From: Toxorhynchites rutilus septentrionalis
Lineage: Eukaryota > Arthropoda > Insecta > Diptera > Culicidae
NCBI RefSeq assembly: GCF_029784135.1
Contig: NC_073746.1
Location: forward strand, 231,496,024 to 231,560,023
Direction: 5' to 3'
Length of the DNA stretch: 64,000 nt
Shown: positions 48,520 through 56,946 of the stretch, piece after piece
Layout: the number at the start of each line of letters is the position of its first letter
Numbering within the stretch: the first letter of the stretch is position 1
Notes under the pieces: generated by a model
Database searches by the model: none
What the model saw: the letters and a program-made list of their open reading frames with translations, nothing else
What the model was told of the DNA's origin: nothing
Translations under genes and position numbers: made by a program

Positions 48520-48548
<29 letters not shown>

Positions 48549-48551
<3 letters not shown>

Positions 48552-48854
48552 TGGAGAGAGTAGAGAGTAGAGAGAGTAGAGAGAGTAGAGAGTAGAGAGT
48601 AGAGAGTATAGAGAGTAGAGAGAGTAGAGAGTAGGGAGAGTATGAGGAGTGAAGAGAGAGTAGAGAGAGTAGAGAGTAAGGAGAGTAGAATGGGTAGAAA
48701 GTAGAGAGAATAGAGAGTAGAGAGAGTAGAAAATAGGGAGAGTAGAGAGAGTAGAGAGATGAGAGAGTAGGGAGAGTAGAGAGAGCACAGAGTAGAGAGT
48801 AGAGATAGTAGAGAGTAGAAAGTAAAGAGAGTAAAGAGAGTAAAGAGTAGAGAG
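48549..48854 (+). repeat. (GTAGAGA/GTAGAGAGA)n satellite, block 3
   Basis: Continues the satellite between element G and the LTR element; it was contiguous with 52844-53091 before the LTR insertion. Confidence 0.9.
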
Positions 48855-48943
48855 TGTTATGTATGCACTTGTCTAACTTCCAACCTGAGTGTACACGAGC
48901 TGTCAGTTAGAGACAGAATAACGAAATCGCAAGTCGCGCACAT
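48855..48943 (+). repeat. 5' LTR, truncated to 89 bp
   Basis: Matches 52637-52725 with one difference (C for T at 48939), then breaks into gag sequence at ACATG. Confidence 0.9.
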
Positions 48944-51900
48944 GCTGGAAGCAACCCGGAACACGACACGAGAAGTCAACACGTTCACACAATTGACGTA
49001 TTCAGAAGCTACTAACAAACTTGGCTACGAGAAGCCGAGAGCTAAGAAACCCCAACCTTATCATCCCACGACATCCTCTCACCGGGAACAACAAGAAAAT
49101 AAATCAGACGACAGATATCGAACCAAAAGTCACCCGAACAATGCTGGTGGATCAGGTTCCTGCAACGGCTGTGGTGGACAGCATCTGCGGAGTCAATGTC
49201 GTTTCCGTGACGTCACGTGCAACGTCTGTAACAAGAAGGGCCACATAGCCAAAGTCTGCCGATCAGGAAAATCGAAGTCCCAATACTCTTCCACCGATCA
49301 GGTTCAAACTCATGAAAATCCAGCTTCAGAAGTCGACTTGATACAGTCACTGAGTAAAATCCACAATGTCTCTTCAACCGGAAAGAAAATGATCAACGTC
49401 GCAATCGACGGTCACCGCTTGCAAATGGAACTAGATACAGGAGCACCGTGTGGAATCATTGCTGAATCGACGCTAAAAAGAATCAAACCGAAGTTTTCTC
49501 TGCTACCAACAGACAGACAGTTCTCAAGTTATACTGGTCATATCATCAACTGTCTCGGTCGTCTTCCTGTGCATGTATCCATCGGATCTACAACGCGCAG
49601 ACTGAATTTGTACATTGTGTCCGGAGAGTCCGACTCTCTCTTTGGGCGCGAATGGATCGCGCAATTCGCTGACGAAATCAATCTGAATCGAATCTTCTCT
49701 TCAAACACATCCGTCAATTCACTTACGAGCACTGAACTTACTCCGGATCAAGCAACGCATCTGTCGGCTTTACTGGATAACTTTGGTAGCATCTTCAGCG
49801 ATGTTCCAGGAAAGCTCATAGGACCATCAGCGAAAATTCATCTAAAACCTAATGTATCTCCAGCTTTCGTGAAAGCACGAGACGTACCTCTCGCACTACG
49901 TGATCGATATGCAGCGGAGATCGACAAAAAACTCGCTTTAGGATTCTACGAAAAAGTAGACTATTCCGAGTGGGCATCGCCGACCCATATCGTTGTAAAG
50001 AAAAATGGAAACATCCGAATCACCGGTAACTATAAACCGACTGTCAACCCAAGGATGATAATTGACGAACATCCGATACCGAAAATTGAAACGATCTTCA
50101 ACAAAATGAAGGGAGCTGCTTTGTTTTGTCACCTCGACGTAACCGATGCTTACACGCACCTTCCAATCGACAATGAGTTTCGCCATGTACTTACCCTCAA
50201 CACTACGACGCATGGGCTCATTCGTCCCACAAGAGCTGTATACGGAGCTGCTAATATACCAGCTATTTGGCAACGACGCATGGAGTCCGTTCTTCAAGGA
50301 TTAGATAACGTCGTCAGCTTCTACGACGACATTATCGTTTTTGCACGAAACTTCGACGAGCTTCTGCTAGCTCTCACCGCAACACTTGAGAGGATGAAGC
50401 AAAACGGCCTGCAGCTCAACAAATCGAAATGTGTCTTCGCTACACCATCACTCGAATGCCTAGGTCATCGAATAGATCGTCATGGTCTACATAAATCGGA
50501 CAAGCATATCGAAGCCATTCGTGATGCACCACGACCGGCTACTCCGGAGGAACTGCAGCTGTTTTTGGGTAAGGCAACCTACTACAACTCATTTATCCCC
50601 AATCTTTCTTCTAGAGCCAGACGTTTACGTGATATGTTGCTTGCTGATACATTTAAATGGACACCCGAAGCAGACATGGCCTATCAAGACTTGAAACAGG
50701 TTCTAATTTCTCCGCAAGTGCTGATGCAGTACGATCCAGCATTACCGCTAATCCTAGCAACAGATGCCAGCAAAACTGGTCTCGGTGCCGTTCTATCACA
50801 CCGACTGATCAACGGAACGGAGCGACCGATAGCATACGCCAGTTGTATCATGTCCAACACTGAGCAAAAATACCCGCAAATCGACAAGGAGGCTCTCGCT
50901 ATCGTATGGGCCGTAAAGAAATTCTTCCACTATCTGTACGCGCGTAAGTTTACGCTGATCACGGATCACAAGCCGCTTACACAGATACTACATCCAGAAA
51001 AGTCACTCCCCACACTTTGCATTAGCCGAATGGCGAACTACGCTGATTATCTGGCTCACTTCAACTTCGATGTGGTCTACAAGCCAACCAGTCAGAACAC
51101 AAACGCTGATTACTGTTCCAGAATTCCAAGTCAATCTACACAAACCGATGTCGACAGATTATCTCTGCACGAGGGAAGGAAAAACGAAGACGAATTCGAA
51201 CAATTTGCTTTAAACCAGATCCAGCAGCTGCCAGTGCGCGCTGAACACATTGCACGCGAGACACGAAAAGACCCTCATCTTGGAAAGATTTATCGAGAGC
51301 TGGAATTAGGACGAAATCTCGCGCAGTCAAACTACAAGGCCCCGGAAGTAAAATACACCCTAGCTGCCAACTGTTTACTTTTCGAACATCGTGTCGTCAT
51401 ACCACCAACTTTGCGTGAAGCAATCCTGAATGACCTACATGCGGCACACATCGGAGTCGTCAAAATGAAAGGACTAGCACGTTCCTTTGTATACTGGCCA
51501 AGAATCGATGCAGACATCGAACGTACAGCCAAATCCTGTACAGAATGCGCACGACATGCACCAGCACCACCGAAATTCAGCAGTCACCATTGGGAGTATC
51601 CAAACGGTCCGTGGGAGCGTATCCCTGTCGACTACGCAGGCCCAGTGGCGGGTGCGATGCTGCTAATCGTTGTTGATGCATATAGCAAGTGGGTGGAAGT
51701 CAAAATCGCCACCTCAACAACAGCAGCTGCTACTATCAACATTCTCGACACATTATTCGCTGCTTACGGAGCACCTATCACCCTTGTATCGGACAACGGT
51801 CCACAATTCACTGCCGAGGAATTCAAGACGTTTCTCCAGCGAGGCGGTGTAAAGTATCACAAGTTTTCTGCACCTTACCATCCAGCTACGAACGGGCAGG

Positions 51901-52601
51901 CCGAGCGCTACGTACAGACAATAAAAAGAGCACTGAAGGCGATGGGAACGACAACCAACACTTTGCAAGCCAACATAAACGAGTTCCTGCAACAGTACCG
52001 AAAAGCTCCACATGCCGAAACCGGAGAATCACCAGCGAAATTGTTTCTAGGTCGAAACATCCGAACACGGTTGGATCTAGTTAGACCACTAGATGCCAGC
52101 ACAAAGGTTTCTGAAAAACAACAAGCATCGTTTAACTCTTCGTTCCGGTCATTCACCCCAGGACAGCGAGTTTATTGTCTATCAGGAAATCCTCGAATGG
52201 ATAAGTGGATTCCGGGTATTATTGCTGCTCGATTGGGAGATTTGCACTACGACATTATTTACGAAGGTAAACATCTCAAACGTCATATTGATCAGATTCG
52301 ACATTTCCACGACAAAGATTATAACGAAAGGTACATACCAATTGCGAACGAACCAATGTTATGCGAATCAGGTGACAAATCCCGTAGGATGCATTTTTAC
52401 GGAGGTATCATGACGTCACGCCAGCCGACAATCAACGAACGATCCAGTTCAATGTCAGAGTCGTCTTCCAATTGGACGGATACGCCAGATGCACGGTTCT
52501 TGACACCGAGTAACAGTCCGGAGCGGTCAAGTGAGAACTCATCACCTATGCTACGCCGTTCAGACAGACAGCGTCGTCCCCCTCTTCGATTTTCTCCGTA
52601 G
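48942..52601 (+). CDS. Ty3/gypsy Gag(NC)-Pol polyprotein, N-terminally truncated
   Basis: 1219 residues. Order: two nucleocapsid zinc motifs (about 73-104, CNGC...C and CNVCNKKGHIAKVC), aspartic protease with DTGAP (about 164), RT with YDDIIVFA (about 460), RNase H with ATDASKTGLGAV, DKEAL and TDHKPL (about 606-676), integrase with an HHCC zinc finger (about 833-868), catalytic D (VDYAGP), D (SDNGPQF, about 950) and E (NGQAERYV, about 985), a GPY/F-like C-terminal module (WIPGIIAARLG), and a Ser-rich tail. The pol order PR-RT-RH-IN is that of Ty3/gypsy; sequence style suggests the Mag/K02A2.6-like lineage (moderate). The ATG at 48942 is made by the LTR-gag junction and is not native; capsid and matrix are missing. 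No internal stop. No env frame follows. Confidence 0.9.
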   Translation: MLEATRNTTREVNTFTQLTYSEATNKLGYEKPRAKKPQPYHPTTSSHREQQENKSDDRYRTKSHPNNAGGSGSCNGCGGQHLRSQCRFRDVTCNVCNKKGHIAKVCRSGKSKSQYSSTDQVQTHENPASEVDLIQSLSKIHNVSSTGKKMINVAIDGHRLQMELDTGAPCGIIAESTLKRIKPKFSLLPTDRQFSSYTGHIINCLGRLPVHVSIGSTTRRLNLYIVSGESDSLFGREWIAQFADEINLNRIFSSNTSVNSLTSTELTPDQATHLSALLDNFGSIFSDVPGKLIGPSAKIHLKPNVSPAFVKARDVPLALRDRYAAEIDKKLALGFYEKVDYSEWASPTHIVVKKNGNIRITGNYKPTVNPRMIIDEHPIPKIETIFNKMKGAALFCHLDVTDAYTHLPIDNEFRHVLTLNTTTHGLIRPTRAVYGAANIPAIWQRRMESVLQGLDNVVSFYDDIIVFARNFDELLLALTATLERMKQNGLQLNKSKCVFATPSLECLGHRIDRHGLHKSDKHIEAIRDAPRPATPEELQLFLGKATYYNSFIPNLSSRARRLRDMLLADTFKWTPEADMAYQDLKQVLISPQVLMQYDPALPLILATDASKTGLGAVLSHRLINGTERPIAYASCIMSNTEQKYPQIDKEALAIVWAVKKFFHYLYARKFTLITDHKPLTQILHPEKSLPTLCISRMANYADYLAHFNFDVVYKPTSQNTNADYCSRIPSQSTQTDVDRLSLHEGRKNEDEFEQFALNQIQQLPVRAEHIARETRKDPHLGKIYRELELGRNLAQSNYKAPEVKYTLAANCLLFEHRVVIPPTLREAILNDLHAAHIGVVKMKGLARSFVYWPRIDADIERTAKSCTECARHAPAPPKFSSHHWEYPNGPWERIPVDYAGPVAGAMLLIVVDAYSKWVEVKIATSTTAAATINILDTLFAAYGAPITLVSDNGPQFTAEEFKTFLQRGGVKYHKFSAPYHPATNGQAERYVQTIKRALKAMGTTTNTLQANINEFLQQYRKAPHAETGESPAKLFLGRNIRTRLDLVRPLDASTKVSEKQQASFNSSFRSFTPGQRVYCLSGNPRMDKWIPGIIAARLGDLHYDIIYEGKHLKRHIDQIRHFHDKDYNERYIPIANEPMLCESGDKSRRMHFYGGIMTSRQPTINERSSSMSESSSNWTDTPDARFLTPSNSPERSSENSSPMLRRSDRQRRPPLRFSP

Positions 52602-52636
52602 TTTGCTTAGATTTCTTCCTTAAAAGAGGGAGGAAA

Positions 52637-52843
52637 TGTTATGTATGCACTTGTCTAACTTCCAACCTGAGTGTACACGAGCTGTCAGTTAGAGACAGAA
52701 TAACGAAATCGCAAGTCGCGTACATTTTATCGCTCGATTAATAATCATTATTTGTAATGAATACAATTAAATAAACGTTAGATTTATATGTTATCCAAAC
52801 CGTGTTATTACTACGATTCGGGAAACCACCCACATATGCAACA
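52637..52843 (+). repeat. 3' LTR, complete, 207 bp
   Basis: TG...CA ends, preceded by a purine tract. Contains AATTAAATAAACG near 52765, a possible polyadenylation signal (AATAAA). Confidence 0.9.
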
Positions 52844-53091
52844 GAGAGAGTAGAGAGTAGAGAGTAGAGAGTAGAGAGAGTAGAGAGTAGAGAGTAGAGA
52901 GAGTAGAGAGTACAGAGTAGAGAATAGAGATAGTAAAGAGTAGAGAGAGTAGAAAGTAGGGAGAGTAGAGAGAGTAGAGAGTAGAGAGTAGAGAGTAGGG
53001 AGTAGAGAGTAGAGAGTAGGGAGTAGAGAGTAGAGAGTAGAGAGAGAGTAGAGAGAGAGTAGAGAGAGTACAGAGTAGAGAGAGTACTGAT
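52844..53091 (+). repeat. (GTAGAGA/GTAGAGAGA)n satellite, block 4
   Basis: Satellite right of the LTR element; it passes into R1 fragment I at GTAC/TGATGGACTC. Confidence 0.9.
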
Positions 53092-54208
53092 GGACTCGTC
53101 GAAAGGACGAAAACCGCCGAGAAGGCACTCGCAGAAGCGTTGCAAAGAGCTGCAGCTGGACAGGTGACGCCAAAGATTCGTCGAAACCGTTCGGAAAAAA
53201 GAAAAAAGGATTCACCAGCAGAAGAAGAAATGCTCAAAAAACGCAAGGACGATCACGACAACGATGATCAAGACGATAGTGCCGCCCAGGGCGACAGCGA
53301 AGAGCTGGGTGACTGCGATGACCAGATCAGCACCGATAGCAAGAGAAACCACTGGAGCACGGTTACGAAAAGAAACAAGAAAAAACAAAGGAACGAAGAA
53401 AAAGAGAGGGAGAGAAAAGTGAAAATAGTGGAAAAAAATAAGAAAGAGAATGAAAAGTGGCAGGGGCCAAAAGACAAGAAGCCTAATCCTCGGCGGGCGA
53501 GAGACAAAGACGATGCACTCCTCGTCGAAGCGAAGGGCAACGTATCATACGCTGATCTCTTTAAAAAAATGCGAGAGGACCCTGGCCTCAAGAAACTGGA
53601 GGAGAGCGTGGTGAAGTCCAGGCGCACCCAGAACGGCGAAATGCTGTTCGAGCTGAAGAGAGACCCAGAAATCAGGAGCTCAGCATTCAAGGATCTTGTA
53701 GAAAGGGTTCTCGGCGATGGAGCGAACGTAAGGGCCTTATCCTCCGAGGCATCGATAGAATGCAGGAACCTCAGTCTGTTCACCACCGAGATAGACCTAC
53801 GTCAGAAGTTGGAGGAGGAAAACATCCTGGGCAAAGTTCCGATGAAAATCCGACTACGAAAGGCGTATCGCGGGACGCAGACCGCAACGATTCGTCTCTC
53901 AACGGACGCAGCGAACAAGTTGCTGAAGTTAGAGAGTATAAACGTCTGCTGGGCTGTGGGTCGTTTTAGAAGCAACCCAAGCAACTGGAGCGATGTTTCA
54001 AGTGTTTAAACTTCGGCCACCTGGCGAAAGGCTGCTTGGGGCCAGATAGATCCAAACTGTGCAGGAAATGCGGAATAGAGGGACACTTTGCCAGCGACTG
54101 CAAGGGAAAACCAAGGTGTATGCTCTGCGAAAAAGAGGACAGTAATGACCATATGACGGGAGGCTTTAATTGCCCTGTGTACAAACAGGCGAGGGCAAGC
54201 CAACAGTG
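53092..54208 (+). pseudogene. R1-clade ORF1 fragment, fragment I
   Basis: Begins in the helical region (GLVERTKTAEKALAEAL), keeps the Asp/Lys-rich stretch and the DALLVEAKGNVSYADLF domain, then shifts frame near 53970 through a small deletion relative to J (J has FRIIPPVPKQ here). The zinc knuckles (CFKCLNFGHLAKGC and following) lie in the other frame up to the stop of TGATG at 54207. Confidence 0.9.
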
Positions 54209-55785
54209 ATGGAGATAACCCAAATTAATCTCAACCATTGTGACATCGCACAGCAACTGTTGTGGCAGTCAACAACAGAAACAAAATGTGATGTCGCAAT
54301 TATCGCGGAGCCGTATCGCGTTCCCCCCGGTAACGGCAATTGGGTGACGGATAAAGTACGAATGGCCGCCATCCAGGTCATGGGCCGATATCCCATTCAG
54401 GAGGTAGTCTCGAGATCTCGCGAAGGTTTCGTGATCACAAAGATCAACGGAATTTATATCTGCAGTTGCTACGCTCCTCCCAGATGGACGATGGACCAGT
54501 TCCTCTATATGCTGGATGTCCTCACCGAGGAGCTCGCCGAACGAAAACCAGTCGTTATAGGAGGGGATTTCAATGCCTGGGCAGTAGAGTGGGGAAGCAG
54601 ATGCACCAACGCGAGAGGGACTAGTTTACTAGAAGCTCTAGCCAAGTTGGATGTTACCCTGTGCAACGAGGGCACCACTAGTACCTTCCGCCGAGAGGGT
54701 CGAGAGTCCATCATCGACTTGACTTTCTGCAGTCCGTCGTTAATGACGAAAATGAGGTGGAGGGTATGTGAAGGATACACCCACAGTGATCATCAAGCCA
54801 TCCGTTATACCATTGGCCAACGAAACTCCGTGGCAGTACGGATAAATAGGACATGCCCGCGCAGGTGGAAGACAAAAACCTTTGACAAGGACCTTTTCAT
54901 CGAAGCACTACGCGTGGAAAGCGACGTCTTGAACATGAACGCGGATGAACTGACGGGAACGCTAGCAACAGCATGTGATATAACAATGCCAAGAAAAAGG
55001 GAACCCAGGTATAAGCGACCTCCAGCCTATTGGTGGAGCGAGGCACTTGGCGTGCTTCGGGCCAACTGCCTTAGCGACAGAAGACGTTTCCAACGGTCAA
55101 ACATAGACACCAGAGAAGAGCGGAGAGTGGAATTCAGAGAGGTTAGATCCACTCTTAAACGGGCGATTAAGCGGAGCAAATCTAATTGCTTCAGGGAGTT
55201 ATGTCGGGACGTGGACGTCAATCCATGAGACAATGCTTACCGAATGGTGATGGCGAAGCTCAGGGGCCCAACGACACCTTCCGAAATGTGTCCCGAAAAA
55301 TTAAAAATTATCGTGGAAAGGTTATTTCCGCAGCACGACCCAACGACCTGGCCACCCACGCCATATGGAGAGGATGAGGATAGCATCGAACGCAGAGATG
55401 TGACGAACGATGAGCTAGTTGCAGCTATCAAACGCCTAAAAACGAAGAAAGCGCCTGGCCCAGATGGAATCCCCAACGTAGCCTTGAAAGCGGCAGTCCT
55501 AGCATTCCCTGATATGTTCAGGACAGCCATGCAGAAGTGTCTAGACGAATGCTACTTTCCGGATCGATGGAAGGTACAACAGCTAGTACTACTGCCCAAG
55601 CCAGGAAAGACGCCGGGTGGTCCAGCATCGTATAGACCCATATGCCTGTTGGACACTCTTGGGAAACTTTTGGAGAGAATCATCCTTAATAGGCTGACGG
55701 AATGCACGGAGGGAGTTCGTGGACTGTCCGATAATCAATTCGGATTTCGGAAAGGGAGATCCACGGTAGATGCCATTAGAGTAGA
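54209..55785 (+). pseudogene. R1-clade ORF2 fragment, fragment I
   Basis: Starts MEITQINLNHCD at the ATG of TGATG, has an endonuclease with GGDFNAW and SDHQAI, one nonsense codon at 55226-55228 (TGA for the TGG of NPWGNAYR in J), and continues in the same frame to GRSTVDAI, where satellite replaces the rest of RT. Confidence 0.9.
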
Positions 55786-55824
55786 GAGAGTACAGAGTAG
55801 AGAATAGAGAGAGTAGAGAGTAGG
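55786..55824 (+). repeat. (GTAGAGA)n satellite, block 5
   Basis: Short satellite between fragment I and the A tail of element J. It contains AGAGTAGAGAGTAGG at 55810-55824, the left copy of J's duplication. Confidence 0.9.
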
Positions 55825-55852
55825 TTTTTTTTTTTTTTTTTTTTTTTTTTTA

Positions 55853-56946
55853 TAGAGGTGAGGAACGCTCTACCAGCCTTATCTGGGAAGGGTTAACCCA
55901 GACGTCGAGTGGGGATCGCACCCACAAAAACCAAGCCCTCTACTCGTTGCCTTATTCCCCCTGGGACCACATCTAGGCGACTACTTCAGGGGGCGGCTGT
56001 GCTCATGCACTCTTCGAGTTTTCAACGCTGACTAGCGTTGTCCTTCCCTTTTTCTCAACATTTTTTCTCTCTATTCGCTTTTCATTCCACTGCGCTTATG
56101 TCCTCTTCGCAGTCATCCATTTACCCGTCGAGACGTGTACCGATTAGGAATTGCCCTCCAACTTGACGCGCAACCCGTCACAGTCACCCTCGCGGGATTT
56201 CTCACCTGTCGAGACGTGCACCGATTAGGAAGCGCCCGCCAACTTGACGCGCGCCCCGTCACAATCACCCTCGCAGGATTTTTCTTCCCAGCGGAGTGCC
56301 GATTAGGTAGTGCCCTCCTACATGACGCGCACTCCGTCACAGCTACTCTCGTGGGGTATACACCATTTTGATCACGGCTTCATCCTTCGCGGTGTTTCTC
56401 CATCCAGGCCACGATCAGGCGTTTCCAGGCAGGCATTTTTGCTGTTCTCCGCGGCAGTATCCGGTTACCTGTCGAGACGTGCACCGATTAGGAGCGCCCT
56501 CCAACTTGACGCGCGCCCCGTCACAGTCACCCTCGCAGGATTTCTCTCCCAGCGGAGCGCCGATTAGGTAGTGCCCTCCAACATGACGCGCACTCCGTCA
56601 CAGCTACTCTCGTGGGGTATGCACCATTTTGATCATGGTTTCATCCTTGATGCTCGCTCCTTCGAAACGTTCGCAGTGTTTCTCCATCCAGGTCACGATC
56701 AGGCGTTGCCAGGCAGGCATTTTTGCTCTTCTCCGTGGCAGTATCCGGTTACCTGTCGAGACGTGCACCGATTAGGAAGCGCCCTCCAACTTGACGCGCG
56801 CCCCGTCACAGTCACCCTCGCAGGATTTCTCTCCCAGCGGAGCGCCGATTAGGTAGTGCCCTCCAACATGACGCGCACTCCGTCACGGCGGCTCTCGGGG
56901 GGGAATATCCGGTACTACAGCCGTCTCGATTATTCATCTCTTATGG
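55853..56946 (-). repeat. 3' UTR of element J with tandem subrepeats
   Basis: A higher-order unit of about 285 bp repeats from about 56210 (starting points near 56210, 56467 and 56752). Each unit holds CGATTAGG/CCCTCCAAC subunits and a CATTTTGATCATGG...ATCAGGCG part. The same family of repeats as in A-C. Confidence 0.85.

Larger units (their letters stand above)
43488..48548 (+). mobile_element. R1-clade non-LTR retrotransposon G, full-length
   Basis: 5' GCCGTGGAGCTGCCGG, leader, two intact ORFs, a short 3' UTR (about 165 bp, without the subrepeat array) and an A tail 48521-48548. The duplication GAGTGGAGAGAGT lies at 43472-43484 and 48549-48561; three extra bases (TTA) lie between the left copy and the conserved 5' end. 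It is the most diverged R1-clade element in the window at protein level, but shares leader sequence with B, C and J. Confidence 0.95.
48855..52843 (+). mobile_element. Ty3/gypsy LTR retrotransposon, 5'-deleted
   Basis: A complete 3' LTR (52637-52843, 207 bp, TGTTATG...GCAACA) follows the purine tract AAAAGAGGGAGGAAA (52622-52636). The 5' LTR keeps only its first 89 bases (48855-48943) before a junction inside gag. The primer-binding site and most of gag are gone. Flanks are satellite (GAGAG on both sides), so a target duplication cannot be told from the repeat. Confidence 0.93.
53092..55785 (+). mobile_element. R1-clade element fragment I, cut at both ends
   Basis: Nearly identical to the matching part of element J but starts inside ORF1 and stops inside the RT at GATGCCATT, with satellite directly on both sides and no A tail. 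An internal fragment with satellite at both breaks suggests deletion or recombination within the satellite, not normal 5' truncation. Confidence 0.9.
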
